Below, one piece after another: positions 42,601 to 51,497 of a stretch of 64,000 bases of DNA. The stretch covers positions 108,945 through 172,944 of the forward strand of contig JAEYGZ010000028.1 of NCBI GenBank assembly GCA_023409535.1, in the 5' to 3' direction. The notes beneath the pieces are model-generated. The model worked only from the letters and a program-made list of their open reading frames with translations. It had not been told where the DNA came from and made no database searches. The position numbers and the translations under genes are program-made. The DNA is from Bacillota bacterium (GTDB taxonomy: Bacteria; Bacillota; Clostridia; Lachnospirales; Lachnospiraceae). How positions within the stretch are numbered: position 1 is the first letter of the stretch; each line of letters starts with the position of its first letter.

Positions 42601-43329
42601 TTATTCAAAAGTGACAGATGGCTGTCTCCATTGCATTAAGGCAGCTGCATAGGCACCTTGCATGATTTTCCATCCATCCTGCATACAAAGCTGATAATGT
42701 CCCGGCAGAATAATATCACAAGGCATTTGAGAAAACCGCTTGATTGATTCAAAAAAGACATTTCTGTCAAAATCGACACCGCCTTCCCATCCTAATAATG
42801 AGTATCTGCAATCCGCACCTACATTTAAGACATCTCCCGTAAATATAACGATTTTATCCTCCATTGTAAGCTTATAAAATACGGAGCCGCTGGTATGTCC
42901 CGGAACTTCAAATACTTCAATGCGAATATCATCAATGTTCAGGACATCTCCGTCCTTCACCTTAATATCCACCGGGCAAGGAACATAGGGAGCTTTTTTG
43001 GGAAATGGACCATAATCGCAGATCTGTGTTGTGATTCCTTTTTCTATCGCCTCTGCATCTGCGACGCCTGCAACCACTTTAGCTCCCATTTCTCTATACC
43101 TGAATGCATTTCCAATATGATTAAGATGCTTATGACTCAGCAGTACATGGGATACCGGATAGTTGTCCAAGCCCCAATATTTAAGGTTCTCCTGAATTAC
43201 AGCATATTCGTCCTCCGTTTCAGCCGTATCAATCATAATTAAAGATGTATTCCCTTTTACCACGAAGATGTTGGCAATATTGGAATACGCTCCGCCTAAT
43301 ACTTGGTAAATGTTCTTCATTACCTGCAT
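42601..43329 (-). CDS. Metallo-beta-lactamase-fold hydrolase (paralogue 1)
   Basis: 242 residues from the ATG with TGGAGG six bases upstream; the 19-residue extension of the open frame lacks a site. The fold's motifs are present: SHKHLNHIGN (first zinc site), VPGHTSGSVFYKL, IFTGDVLN and ILPGHYQLC. The first motif is usually HxHxDH; here the Asp that holds the second zinc is Asn. It is about 40% identical by eye to the next gene, from which it is separated by 128 bp. It lies between a sugar ABC operon and a glycoside hydrolase, so a lactonase- or esterase-like sugar reaction is possible. Function unknown. Confidence 0.8.
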   Translation of the reverse strand: MQVMKNIYQVLGGAYSNIANIFVVKGNTSLIMIDTAETEDEYAVIQENLKYWGLDNYPVSHVLLSHKHLNHIGNAFRYREMGAKVVAGVADAEAIEKGITTQICDYGPFPKKAPYVPCPVDIKVKDGDVLNIDDIRIEVFEVPGHTSGSVFYKLTMEDKIVIFTGDVLNVGADCRYSLLGWEGGVDFDRNVFFESIKRFSQMPCDIILPGHYQLCMQDGWKIMQGAYAAALMQWRQPSVTFE

Positions 43330-43457
43330 AATAACCTCCATCTGCCGCCTTAGCGGCGCAAGCAATACCGGAAAGAAGTTCCGCATGAATTTCCAATGGA
43401 GTTCATGCCGGATTTCTTTTTGTGTAAAGGTGCTTTTCCTTCACACTTCCTCCTTAA

Positions 43458-44204
43458 TTAGTTACGAAACAGATTTTCATTCATAAGGTTTAAGGATGGC
43501 TTTGTCATAAGCAGCAGTCTTGCTTTTAGATAAGCGCCATTCATCAACTCTCCTGCATCACGCATACAAACCTCCCCATGTCCCGGCAGCACAACATCCG
43601 CTGTCATCGTTGAAATCTTCGTAAGACTCTGAAAATAAGTATTCTGGTTATAATCAACGCCTCCTGTCCAGCCTAATGCACTTTCCCGGCACAATTTTTC
43701 AGTTAAAACCGTATCACCCGTAAACAGGATTTTCTTATTTTCACTGACTAATTTATAAAAGACCGATCCACCGGAATGTCCCGGAACATGAATTACTTCA
43801 AACTCCAGTGATTTCGGCTTAATGATATCTCCATCTTTCACTTTCAAATCAACTTTGCACGGAACATATTTATTGCAATCAGTAAATGCATAAGCAGCAG
43901 TACAGTCATTGCCTTTCTCAACCCCCTCTGCATCTATTTCATGAGCAACAATTTGAGCACCCAATTCATAATACCGGTGTGCATTTGCGCTATGTTCAAA
44001 GTGGGCATGGGTCAGCAATACGTGGGAAATCGGATACTTATCCAATTCCCAGTATTTTAGATTTCGCTGTGCTACTTGAAATTCCCTTTCATCTTTTCCC
44101 GTATCAATAACGATAATGCTGTCCCCATCTTTTACCGCATATACATTCTGATGTACTGCATACATAGGTCCGGCAATCTGATAAACATTTCTCAATAATC
44201 TCAT
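43458..44204 (-). CDS. Metallo-beta-lactamase-fold hydrolase (paralogue 2)
   Basis: 248 residues. The start (MRLLRNVYQ) is chosen because it aligns exactly with the paralogue's MQVMKNIYQ; a GTG three codons earlier is possible and neither has an ideal site. Motifs: THAHFEHSAN, VPGHSGGSVFYKL, LFTGDTVL and VLPGHGEVC. The zinc-binding Asp of HxHxDH is Glu here, while the paralogue has Asn. Both copies therefore depart from the canonical dinuclear site. It follows the LplC-type permease on the same strand. Role unknown. Confidence 0.8.
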   Translation of the reverse strand: MRLLRNVYQIAGPMYAVHQNVYAVKDGDSIIVIDTGKDEREFQVAQRNLKYWELDKYPISHVLLTHAHFEHSANAHRYYELGAQIVAHEIDAEGVEKGNDCTAAYAFTDCNKYVPCKVDLKVKDGDIIKPKSLEFEVIHVPGHSGGSVFYKLVSENKKILFTGDTVLTEKLCRESALGWTGGVDYNQNTYFQSLTKISTMTADVVLPGHGEVCMRDAGELMNGAYLKARLLLMTKPSLNLMNENLFRN

Positions 44205-44346
44205 ATAAAACACTTACACCTTGAATCCGATAGGATTCATATGTATTTTCCTTTCCCAATGTAATGAACGAATGACATTGAACAAATTTTTAAAGAATCC
44301 TGCTTCTGTCTCAACCATCGATATTTTCACAGCCTGTTTCCGGATA

Positions 44347-45228
44347 CTAACCTTTCACGGCACCCATTACAATACCTTTTACAAAGTATTTCTGACAGAA
44401 CGGGTAAATAACCAGGATAGGGATAACTGCAATCACCGCGATAGCCATTCGGACCGAAGTTGCCGGAAGCTGTACCGTGATATTTACACCCACATCATTA
44501 TTTGCCAGATACTGTACATTCTTTAAGATAGAATTCAATAATACCTGTAAGCTGTACAGCTTTTCATCGTTTAGGTAAATCAATCCATTATACCAGTCAT
44601 TCCAGTAATTCAAACCGGTCATCAGGCCAATCGTAGCCATAATTGGTTTGGACAGCGGAAGCACAATCCGAAACAGTGTATTGGCTTCTGAAGAACCGTC
44701 AATTCTGGCAGCCTCAAGTATTTCGCCAGGAATGTTGGTAGTAAAGTAGCTTTTTACCAGCAATACATTGAATACACGCAGCAATAGGCCGGGAACAATC
44801 AATGCCCATATGGTATCCTTAATATGAAAATACTGTGTATACATGATATAGGTTGGTACCAGACCACCGTTAAACAGCATGGCAAACACCACATAAAAGG
44901 AAAAGAATTTTCTTCCCGGCAGATTTGGCATGGATAGGGGGTAAGCCAATAAGCAGGTAATAATCATAGAAACTGCTGTTCCTACTATCGTAATAACAAG
45001 GGTAACACCATACGCTCTCATGATGGTGCTTGCTTGTTTGGCAAGATAAGTATAAGCATCCCAGCTGAAGGCTTTTGGAAATAAGCTGTAACCGTTCGCA
45101 ATTAAATAAGTTTCATCTGTAACCGATGCAACTAATAAAATGAGGAACGGAATAATACAGGAAAGAGATGCCAAAATAAGAATGATATGTGAAACAGCAT
45201 GAAATATTCGGTCTTGTTTTCCTAACAT
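44347..45228 (-). CDS. ABC transporter permease (LplC/YtcP type), module 1
   Basis: 293 residues from the ATG with AAAGGGGGAAAAG upstream; the frame extends 44 residues further back only by overlapping the partner permease. Six helices, EAA loop ILEAARIDGSSEANTLFRIV, then LPLSKPI, and the C-terminus KYFVKGIVMGAVKG. It is closely similar to the module 2 permease at 53971. Works with the LplB-type permease and the binding protein upstream. Confidence 0.92.
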   Translation of the reverse strand: MLGKQDRIFHAVSHIILILASLSCIIPFLILLVASVTDETYLIANGYSLFPKAFSWDAYTYLAKQASTIMRAYGVTLVITIVGTAVSMIITCLLAYPLSMPNLPGRKFFSFYVVFAMLFNGGLVPTYIMYTQYFHIKDTIWALIVPGLLLRVFNVLLVKSYFTTNIPGEILEAARIDGSSEANTLFRIVLPLSKPIMATIGLMTGLNYWNDWYNGLIYLNDEKLYSLQVLLNSILKNVQYLANNDVGVNITVQLPATSVRMAIAVIAVIPILVIYPFCQKYFVKGIVMGAVKG

Positions 45229-45244
45229 TTCTTTTCCCCCTTTA

Positions 45245-46174
45245 TTAGAATAATGCACTATCCTTGTCAACTCTGGTAACAAGCCAGTTTGCAAGCATAA
45301 TAAGAATAAAGCCGACCACCGACTGATAAAGTCCGGCTGCGGATGACATTCCGATATCACCCAGATTAATCAGAGCTCTATACACATAAGTATCAATAAC
45401 ATTTGTAACATCATACAGGATTCCTGTATTCATAGGCACTTGATAAAACAGACCGAAATCTGAATAGAACATCCTGCCAACAGAAATCAAGGTAAGTGTA
45501 ATGACGGTAGGCTTTAGCATTGGAAGTGTAACCAGCTTGATTTGCTGAAGCTTGGAAGCACCATCCAGGGAAGCTGCTTCGTAGTAATCTTTACTGATTC
45601 CAACCACCGAAGCAAGATAAATAATACAATTAAAGCCGAAATTTTTCCAGGTGCTGACGACCACCAGGATGAACGGCCAATATTTTTTTTCCTGGTACCA
45701 CATAATATTATCATGACCAAGCTTATTCAGTATGGAGTTATTAATCAGACCGCTGTCAACGCTCAAGAAAGCATAGGCAAGATAACTTACAATGACCATG
45801 GAGATAAGGTATGGCATAAGAATTATATTCTGATATATACTTTTTGAAAATTTACTCCTGATCTCATTCAGACAAAGTGCAAATATAATTCCGATTACCG
45901 CATTCAGGATGATGAAGACCAGGTTGTAGCATATTGTATTCCGGGTAATAATCCATGCATCCGGTGAGACAAACAAAAACTCAAAGTTTTTAAAGCCAAT
46001 CCATGAACTTTTTAGGATACCCAACCGGAAATCTACGGACTTGAAAGCAATGATCAGTCCTCCCATAGGTAAATAGTTATTAATTAAGATATAGATAAGT
46101 CCCGGAAACATCATAAGATAAAGAGAACGGTATCTTTTTATCTTTGTTTTCTTTCTTTTTACTTCATTTCTCAT
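45245..46174 (-). CDS. ABC transporter permease (LplB/YteP type), module 1
   Basis: 309 residues, six helices. Hallmarks of the LplB group are RSLYLMMFPGLIYILINNYL, then PMGGLIIAFKSVDF and the EAA loop YYEAASLDGASKLQQIKLVT, LPMLKPT, and the ending DKDSALF. YteP/LplB relatives import pectin- or alginate-derived oligosaccharides. It parallels the module 2 gene at 54884 residue for residue along most of its length. Confidence 0.92.
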   Translation of the reverse strand: MRNEVKRKKTKIKRYRSLYLMMFPGLIYILINNYLPMGGLIIAFKSVDFRLGILKSSWIGFKNFEFLFVSPDAWIITRNTICYNLVFIILNAVIGIIFALCLNEIRSKFSKSIYQNIILMPYLISMVIVSYLAYAFLSVDSGLINNSILNKLGHDNIMWYQEKKYWPFILVVVSTWKNFGFNCIIYLASVVGISKDYYEAASLDGASKLQQIKLVTLPMLKPTVITLTLISVGRMFYSDFGLFYQVPMNTGILYDVTNVIDTYVYRALINLGDIGMSSAAGLYQSVVGFILIMLANWLVTRVDKDSALF

Positions 46175-46197
46175 TTAGCAAGCCTCCGACAAAACAA

Positions 46198-46236
46198 GAT
46201 GGTTCATGGAGCAAAACTTCAACTCCACCAACCATC
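46198..46236 (-). other. Hairpin between binding-protein and permease genes, module 1
   Basis: GATGGTT (46198-46204) / AACCATC (46230-46236) with an inner GGAG/CTCC pairing, in the 97-bp gap after the binding-protein gene. Probable mRNA stabiliser or partial terminator. Confidence 0.5.
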
Positions 46237-46271
46237 CTTTAATCTACTGGTTCAGAAGTATCGTTACCAGA

Positions 46272-47783
46272 TTATTTTGCTGCAAGCCAAGCATCCAGCT
46301 GTGACTGCTTTTCCGAAATAATCGTATCAATTCCGGCTCGTTTTAACTTTTCGATAAATTCCGGAAGAACCGTATCCGTATCTACACTACCTGTTTCAAG
46401 CGCAAGCTTGTACTGGCTGACTACGGAAGTACAGGCGGAAACCTCGGTAGCTACCTTACTCTGGTCAAATACGAAACCAAGAGCAATTGATTTAATTGCA
46501 GTTTCATTGAACTCTTTTAACTGTTGATAAAGGGTCGGATCTGTCCCTTCCCATATATAAGATAAATATTGATTGCCCATTTCCCATGACATATTCAAAT
46601 TGTACGGGGAAGTCTCTGCTGATATACCTTCCGGATAGGAAAGGGTTCCATCCGCATTTTTCACATAATGAACACCTTCAATTCCGTTGCAAATTAAATT
46701 GATTAAGTATTCATCGCTGTAAAGTAACTCCAGAAGCTGCATTGCTTCTTTGGGATGGGTTGAGTTGTTTGCAATCCCCCACATGGCAGACTGAACAGTT
46801 GAAGTTGTTGCAATGGGCTTGCGGTATTCAACATTAGCTACTTTCTTACCAATGATTGTGCTTTGTTCATCTACCAGCCCGGGTTTCGTCTTGCTGGTTT
46901 GCGCTATAGCAGTACCTGCTTTAAGCTGGGTTGAATTATTATCTTCAATCGTAGCGGCATCCGGTGCAATATAGCCGGCAAGATACCATTTACGCATCAA
47001 CTTGCAATAATCGGCATATTCATCGGTTTCAAACAGGTTTATGACGTTGCCTCCATTTACGACATCCATTAATACACCAAAATCATTACCTAAGGGATCA
47101 TAATTCATACTAAGCGTAACGGTGGATATGACCTTCGCCAGCGCAAGCGGATAAATATTGGGCTCTGCGGCTTTTAAAGCAGCCAGAATCGGCTCTATGG
47201 CGGGAAGAGAGGTAACACTGCTTAAATCAATATTGTATTTATCTACAGCGTCCTGCAGAATTAGGAAGCCGGTGCCTCCGGCTTCATCCTTAATGGTAGG
47301 AACAGCATATTGAACACCGTTGGACTGACCTGCAGATAAGAAGTCTCCAAGCACCTCGGTAATGCTCGGGCCGTATTCAGCAAGCAGATCATCCAGAGCA
47401 ATTATCTGACCTTTGGATACATAGGAAGCAAATTGATCTCCACTCATAGCAACAAGATCCAGCGGTTCATTCGGAGATGTAAGCATTACGTTCATTTTTT
47501 CAGTCCAATCAGCAATCCCAATCGGCAAAATGCTTACCTTAATGTTTAACTTATCAATTAAGTATGCATTAATGGCATCTTCCACCTTATCCATATCTGC
47601 AGGTGTGGTGCCCCAGGTCTTAATAGCCCAGACAAGCTCTGTTGTTTCCCCCTCTGCCGGATCCTGCTTTCCGGTATTTTCCGTATTATCACCTGCCGGG
47701 TCCGTCTTAGCGGAATTATTGCCGCATGCCGCTAATGAAAAACACATTAAAGTAATTAATACCACTGACAATAATTTTTTCAT
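46272..47783 (-). CDS. Sugar-binding lipoprotein (LplA type, DUF3502-like C-terminus), module 1
   Basis: 503 residues from the ATG with GAAGGAGG upstream. Signal peptide MKKLLSVVLITLMCFSLAAC with the lipidated Cys at 20. The body has TPADMDKVEDAINAYLIDKL, LGNDFGVLMDVVNGGNVINL and AGYIAPDAATIEDNNSTQLK. The C-terminus ERAGID-type ending (LKRAGIDTIISEKQSQLDAW) is typical of LplA proteins of the DUF3502 kind. Divergent from the histidine kinase gene. Ligand unknown. Confidence 0.92.
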   Translation of the reverse strand: MKKLLSVVLITLMCFSLAACGNNSAKTDPAGDNTENTGKQDPAEGETTELVWAIKTWGTTPADMDKVEDAINAYLIDKLNIKVSILPIGIADWTEKMNVMLTSPNEPLDLVAMSGDQFASYVSKGQIIALDDLLAEYGPSITEVLGDFLSAGQSNGVQYAVPTIKDEAGGTGFLILQDAVDKYNIDLSSVTSLPAIEPILAALKAAEPNIYPLALAKVISTVTLSMNYDPLGNDFGVLMDVVNGGNVINLFETDEYADYCKLMRKWYLAGYIAPDAATIEDNNSTQLKAGTAIAQTSKTKPGLVDEQSTIIGKKVANVEYRKPIATTSTVQSAMWGIANNSTHPKEAMQLLELLYSDEYLINLICNGIEGVHYVKNADGTLSYPEGISAETSPYNLNMSWEMGNQYLSYIWEGTDPTLYQQLKEFNETAIKSIALGFVFDQSKVATEVSACTSVVSQYKLALETGSVDTDTVLPEFIEKLKRAGIDTIISEKQSQLDAWLAAK

Positions 47784-47894
47784 TTTATCCTCCTTCAAAA
47801 TTCGTAATATTTCTTTACATCGTTATTTTATCTCAGATTATTCCTTTCCTTCTACCTTTTTATCGACCTTGCATAGAACCATTTTCGACTTTTG

Positions 47895-47923
47895 TTGAAA
47901 TAGCAATCGGATTAAAGTATAAT
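47895..47923 (+). promoter_or_regulatory. Promoter of the module 1 histidine kinase
   Basis: TTGAAA (47895-47900), 17 bp, TATAAT (47918-47923), 40 bp before the start codon. Confidence 0.75.
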
Positions 47924-47963
47924 GAGCATAAAATTTCAGCGACTGTAATATCCGGAGGTTCTT

Positions 47964-49739
47964 ATGTATCATTCCGCCGCCAATAAATTCAAAAATATCC
48001 TGCATTCCGTTCGGTTTCGGATTACCGCTATCTTAGTATGTGTTTTTTTAACGGGCGGTGTATTTATATTCCATACCTATCAGCTGACCATAGATACTGT
48101 TTATGAGCAGGCCTCTACCTCTCATGCAGATATCGTGCGGCTGTTTGCAACACAAATTGATGATAAGCTTAACAGCGTTAAGACATACTTTGAGTCCGCC
48201 ATGGCGTCAAACGACGATTTAGTTTTCTTGGAAAATGCAGATACTGAAACGGAATATATTTTAGCTAAAATCCGTTTAATTAATTCCTTGCAAAGAGGCA
48301 TCAATATGTTTCCCTATGCGGATTTTATCTATGTGAATGAAATAAAAAGAGATGATTTCTTTCGAATCTGCCAAAACTCCGATATTGCGGAAAATACAAG
48401 GAATTTAACTCCTAAATTAATCGCTCTGCAGGAAAAACATTTACTGGATAAACAAACAGCCTATAATTGGCATTTGGTCTGCCTGGAAAACAGTTACTAT
48501 TTTGTTAAAGCCTTCACTTCCAATACGTTAGAGGTTGGAATCTGCGTCAGGCTGAACAACTTTAAACCCAAGCTGACCGAGCTTGATCTTAACTCTGAAT
48601 GCAGCTTTCTGTTTGTTAACTCCAAAGCGGAGCCTTTACTGCAGATTTCCGAAGCTGAGCTTACCTCTGCGGATATTAAAATTCGGCAGATGATACCTAC
48701 AACAGTAACCGACAGTAAAAATAAATCCATTACCATCAGTTATCCCTCATCCACGGGTGAATTTTATTCTGTAGCAATCATCCCGCGGTCCGTCGTTCTC
48801 TCAGGTCTGCCTTTGTTTCTCAGGTATGGACGCTATCTGGTTTTAATGGCTTTATTATTCTTGCCTGTGATTACATTGGCTATCTTGCAGAAATACATTT
48901 ACCAGCCGTTAAAACATATTGTTTTGGCTATGAAAACCGTTGCCGGCGGTGATATGAAGATTCGTATTCCCGAAGCCCCTTCCTCCGGTGAATTTGAATT
49001 GGTAAATAAAAGCTTTAATACCATGCTGGATCAAATCACTGTTTTGAAACTAAATGCCTACAAGGAAGAAATCTACCGGCAAAAAGCCGAATTAAAGCAA
49101 CTGAAACTGCAATTAAATCCTCATTTTTTATTAAATTCCCTTAATATGGTATATACGCTGGTAAGAACCAGCCATTTTGATATTGCTCAGGAATTCAGCA
49201 TGTGCCTCATAAAGCATTTCCGCTATATACTCCGTAAGGACGAGACCTTTGTACCCTTAAGTAATGAATTGGACTTTATTAAAAATTACCTGCGGCTGTA
49301 TCAGCTGCATTATCCGGACAGCCTTGTCTATACCCTTCATATGCCGGAGCATCTGGGTAATAAATATATACCACAGCTCATGATTGAAAATTTCATAGAA
49401 AATACGATCAAGCACACTACTATGAAATCGGATTTTGTCTTGCATATCACAATCAATATTTCTATGGAAATGCATGGGGAGGATCCTTATCTGCACTGTA
49501 TCATTACCGATAACGGGAACGGATTTCCCGAAGAGCTGCTGGAACGTTTTAACCTTTCCGATTACAGCTTAATTCCTACTAACAATGTCGGAATATATAA
49601 TATAAAGCGTCGTCTGGACCTGATCTACAAGGGAAATGCCTCCATCAATTTCTCTAATCTGAAACCCCACGGGGCTATGATATCCTTTACAATTCCCCTG
49701 GATGAAAAATACAATCAGCTTCCCGAATTAGAGGATTAG
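47964..49739 (+). CDS. Sensor histidine kinase (YesM type), module 1
   Basis: 591 residues. Membrane helix 1 at about 19-38, extracellular sensor domain (about 40-285), helix 2 (YLVLMALLFLPVITLAILQK), HAMP, then H-box QLKLQLNPHFLLNSLNMVYT (His387), N-box MIENFIENTIKH and G-box ITDNGNGF. GGAGG precedes the ATG. It faces the Lpl-type transport operon and is followed by its AraC-type response regulator. Presumably senses an extracellular glycan fragment. Confidence 0.93.
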   Translation: MYHSAANKFKNILHSVRFRITAILVCVFLTGGVFIFHTYQLTIDTVYEQASTSHADIVRLFATQIDDKLNSVKTYFESAMASNDDLVFLENADTETEYILAKIRLINSLQRGINMFPYADFIYVNEIKRDDFFRICQNSDIAENTRNLTPKLIALQEKHLLDKQTAYNWHLVCLENSYYFVKAFTSNTLEVGICVRLNNFKPKLTELDLNSECSFLFVNSKAEPLLQISEAELTSADIKIRQMIPTTVTDSKNKSITISYPSSTGEFYSVAIIPRSVVLSGLPLFLRYGRYLVLMALLFLPVITLAILQKYIYQPLKHIVLAMKTVAGGDMKIRIPEAPSSGEFELVNKSFNTMLDQITVLKLNAYKEEIYRQKAELKQLKLQLNPHFLLNSLNMVYTLVRTSHFDIAQEFSMCLIKHFRYILRKDETFVPLSNELDFIKNYLRLYQLHYPDSLVYTLHMPEHLGNKYIPQLMIENFIENTIKHTTMKSDFVLHITINISMEMHGEDPYLHCIITDNGNGFPEELLERFNLSDYSLIPTNNVGIYNIKRRLDLIYKGNASINFSNLKPHGAMISFTIPLDEKYNQLPELED

Positions 49740-49850
49740 GCAAAAGCCGGCTTTATTTTATGGCAAAACAAATACATAGATTGCAACGGAGCCAACATAG
49801 ATCAGGATTAAAAGCAGTTCCAAACCCTAAAAGTTCTCAGGAGGAATATT

Positions 49851-51446
49851 ATGATTCTGTTAGTTGTAGATGATGACCGATATGTACTGGAGGATATCAA
49901 AAAATCCCTTGATTACACCTCTTTGGGAATATCCGAGATCTATAGTGCCCTGAATATCTGTGAAGCCAAGGATTTACTAAATAATCATTCTGTTGATATA
50001 GTGATTTCCGACATTGATATGCCGGGAGGAAACGGACTGGAGCTCTTGTCCTATATCAAGAATGCTTTTCCAAAGATACAGACGTTTTTTATTACCTGCC
50101 ATGCGGATTTTAATTTTGCAAAGCAGGCGATTCATTTGGGGTGCTTGGATTATCTGCTTAAGCCGCTGGATTACAAAGAGGTGGAAAATATCATTAAAAC
50201 AGCAATTGCCCGAATTGAAGAAAATCAGGAAAACGATAATTTAAAGGCAATACAAAGCCATTGGTTCAAGCATCAGCCCCGATTAATCGAACAATTTTGG
50301 AAAGATATTATCAACCGCAAAATCCCGCTCAGCCAGGAATTCCTGGAAAGGGAGGCAGACCGCCGCAATATTCCGTTTCAAACTAATGTTACCTTTATAC
50401 CGATTATGATCTGTATTCAATATGACGAGTATGTTCTAACGATTGAGGAGGCTTCCATCATCTCTTTTGGTATTCAGAATATTGGGGAGGAGTTTTTAAC
50501 TAATTGGGGAGAATTCGGACATTTTTTTGAAATAACAGCACGAACAATACTGGGTATGTTTCCTATCCATGAGAACTCTATTGCTGTTTTTCAGCAAAAT
50601 ATAAATTCAAAGCTGGCGGAATATGTATCCATCTGCCATAATTATCTATCCGCAAATATTTCCTGTTACGTTGGATCCCCTATCTTAATTTTTGAACTGC
50701 CTGATATGTTTGCAAAGCTTTATTCCCTGAATGAAAATAATGTTGCTTATTTTAATCAGGTTTTTTACCTGAAGCATCCTGCGCACAGCACCGCCGCAGC
50801 TCCCGGCATAGATATGCTTCCCTGGAGTACATTTATCAAAAAAGGGTATTACAGTCAGGTTTCCTCAGAGATTCATCAGCTTTTTGAAGATATGGTTGCC
50901 AACAAAACGATAGATTATAAATTTTGCATACACTTTCAGCAGGATTTTTTACAGTTGATTTATATGATACTGCGCGAAAATGGCATCAGTGCCCATCTTA
51001 TTTTAGAAGACAAGGATGTCCTGAAGCTCTACAAGGATGCGGCTCATTCCTATAAACGCCTTCTGAACTGGATTGATGCTGTTTTATTCAAAATAGGAAA
51101 GAATTTTACTGAGATGGATAAAACCGCTCTGCAGCTGCAGCGCGCAATCAGCTTTATGATTGACAATTTTGATAAGGATATTTCCCGGGAAGAGGTTGCT
51201 AACCATGTTTATTTAAATCCTGATTATCTCGACAGATTATTTAAGAAACATTATCAGGTATCCGTATCAAAATACATCCTGATGGAGCGTATGAAATTAG
51301 CCAAACAGCTTTTGGTTGAAACAAAACTTTCCATTGGAGAGATTGGTGCTCAATTGGGCTATAACAATCTCTCCAACTTCTCCAGAGCCTTTAAGAAGGT
51401 ACTCGGAAAAAACCCCGCCGAATACAGGAAGAATACTCCGGACTGA
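49851..51446 (+). CDS. Response regulator with AraC-type output, module 1
   Basis: 531 residues. Receiver domain 1-120 with D7-D8-D9, phospho-acceptor Asp54 (DIVISDIDMPGGNG) and Lys in YLLKPLDYKEVE. A long middle segment (about 130-420) of unknown structure follows. The C-terminal AraC domain has FDKDISREEVANHVYLNPDY, then LDRLFKKHYQVSVSKYIL and IGEIGAQLGYNNLSNFSRAFKKVLGKNPAEYRK. Cognate of the kinase 111 bp upstream; expected to activate the divergent transport genes. AGGAGG site before the ATG. Confidence 0.93.
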   Translation: MILLVVDDDRYVLEDIKKSLDYTSLGISEIYSALNICEAKDLLNNHSVDIVISDIDMPGGNGLELLSYIKNAFPKIQTFFITCHADFNFAKQAIHLGCLDYLLKPLDYKEVENIIKTAIARIEENQENDNLKAIQSHWFKHQPRLIEQFWKDIINRKIPLSQEFLEREADRRNIPFQTNVTFIPIMICIQYDEYVLTIEEASIISFGIQNIGEEFLTNWGEFGHFFEITARTILGMFPIHENSIAVFQQNINSKLAEYVSICHNYLSANISCYVGSPILIFELPDMFAKLYSLNENNVAYFNQVFYLKHPAHSTAAAPGIDMLPWSTFIKKGYYSQVSSEIHQLFEDMVANKTIDYKFCIHFQQDFLQLIYMILRENGISAHLILEDKDVLKLYKDAAHSYKRLLNWIDAVLFKIGKNFTEMDKTALQLQRAISFMIDNFDKDISREEVANHVYLNPDYLDRLFKKHYQVSVSKYILMERMKLAKQLLVETKLSIGEIGAQLGYNNLSNFSRAFKKVLGKNPAEYRKNTPD

Positions 51447-51497
51447 AATAATCGATAAGCTCCTTGCAATATTCTCCACCCATCATATTCGTTATCC

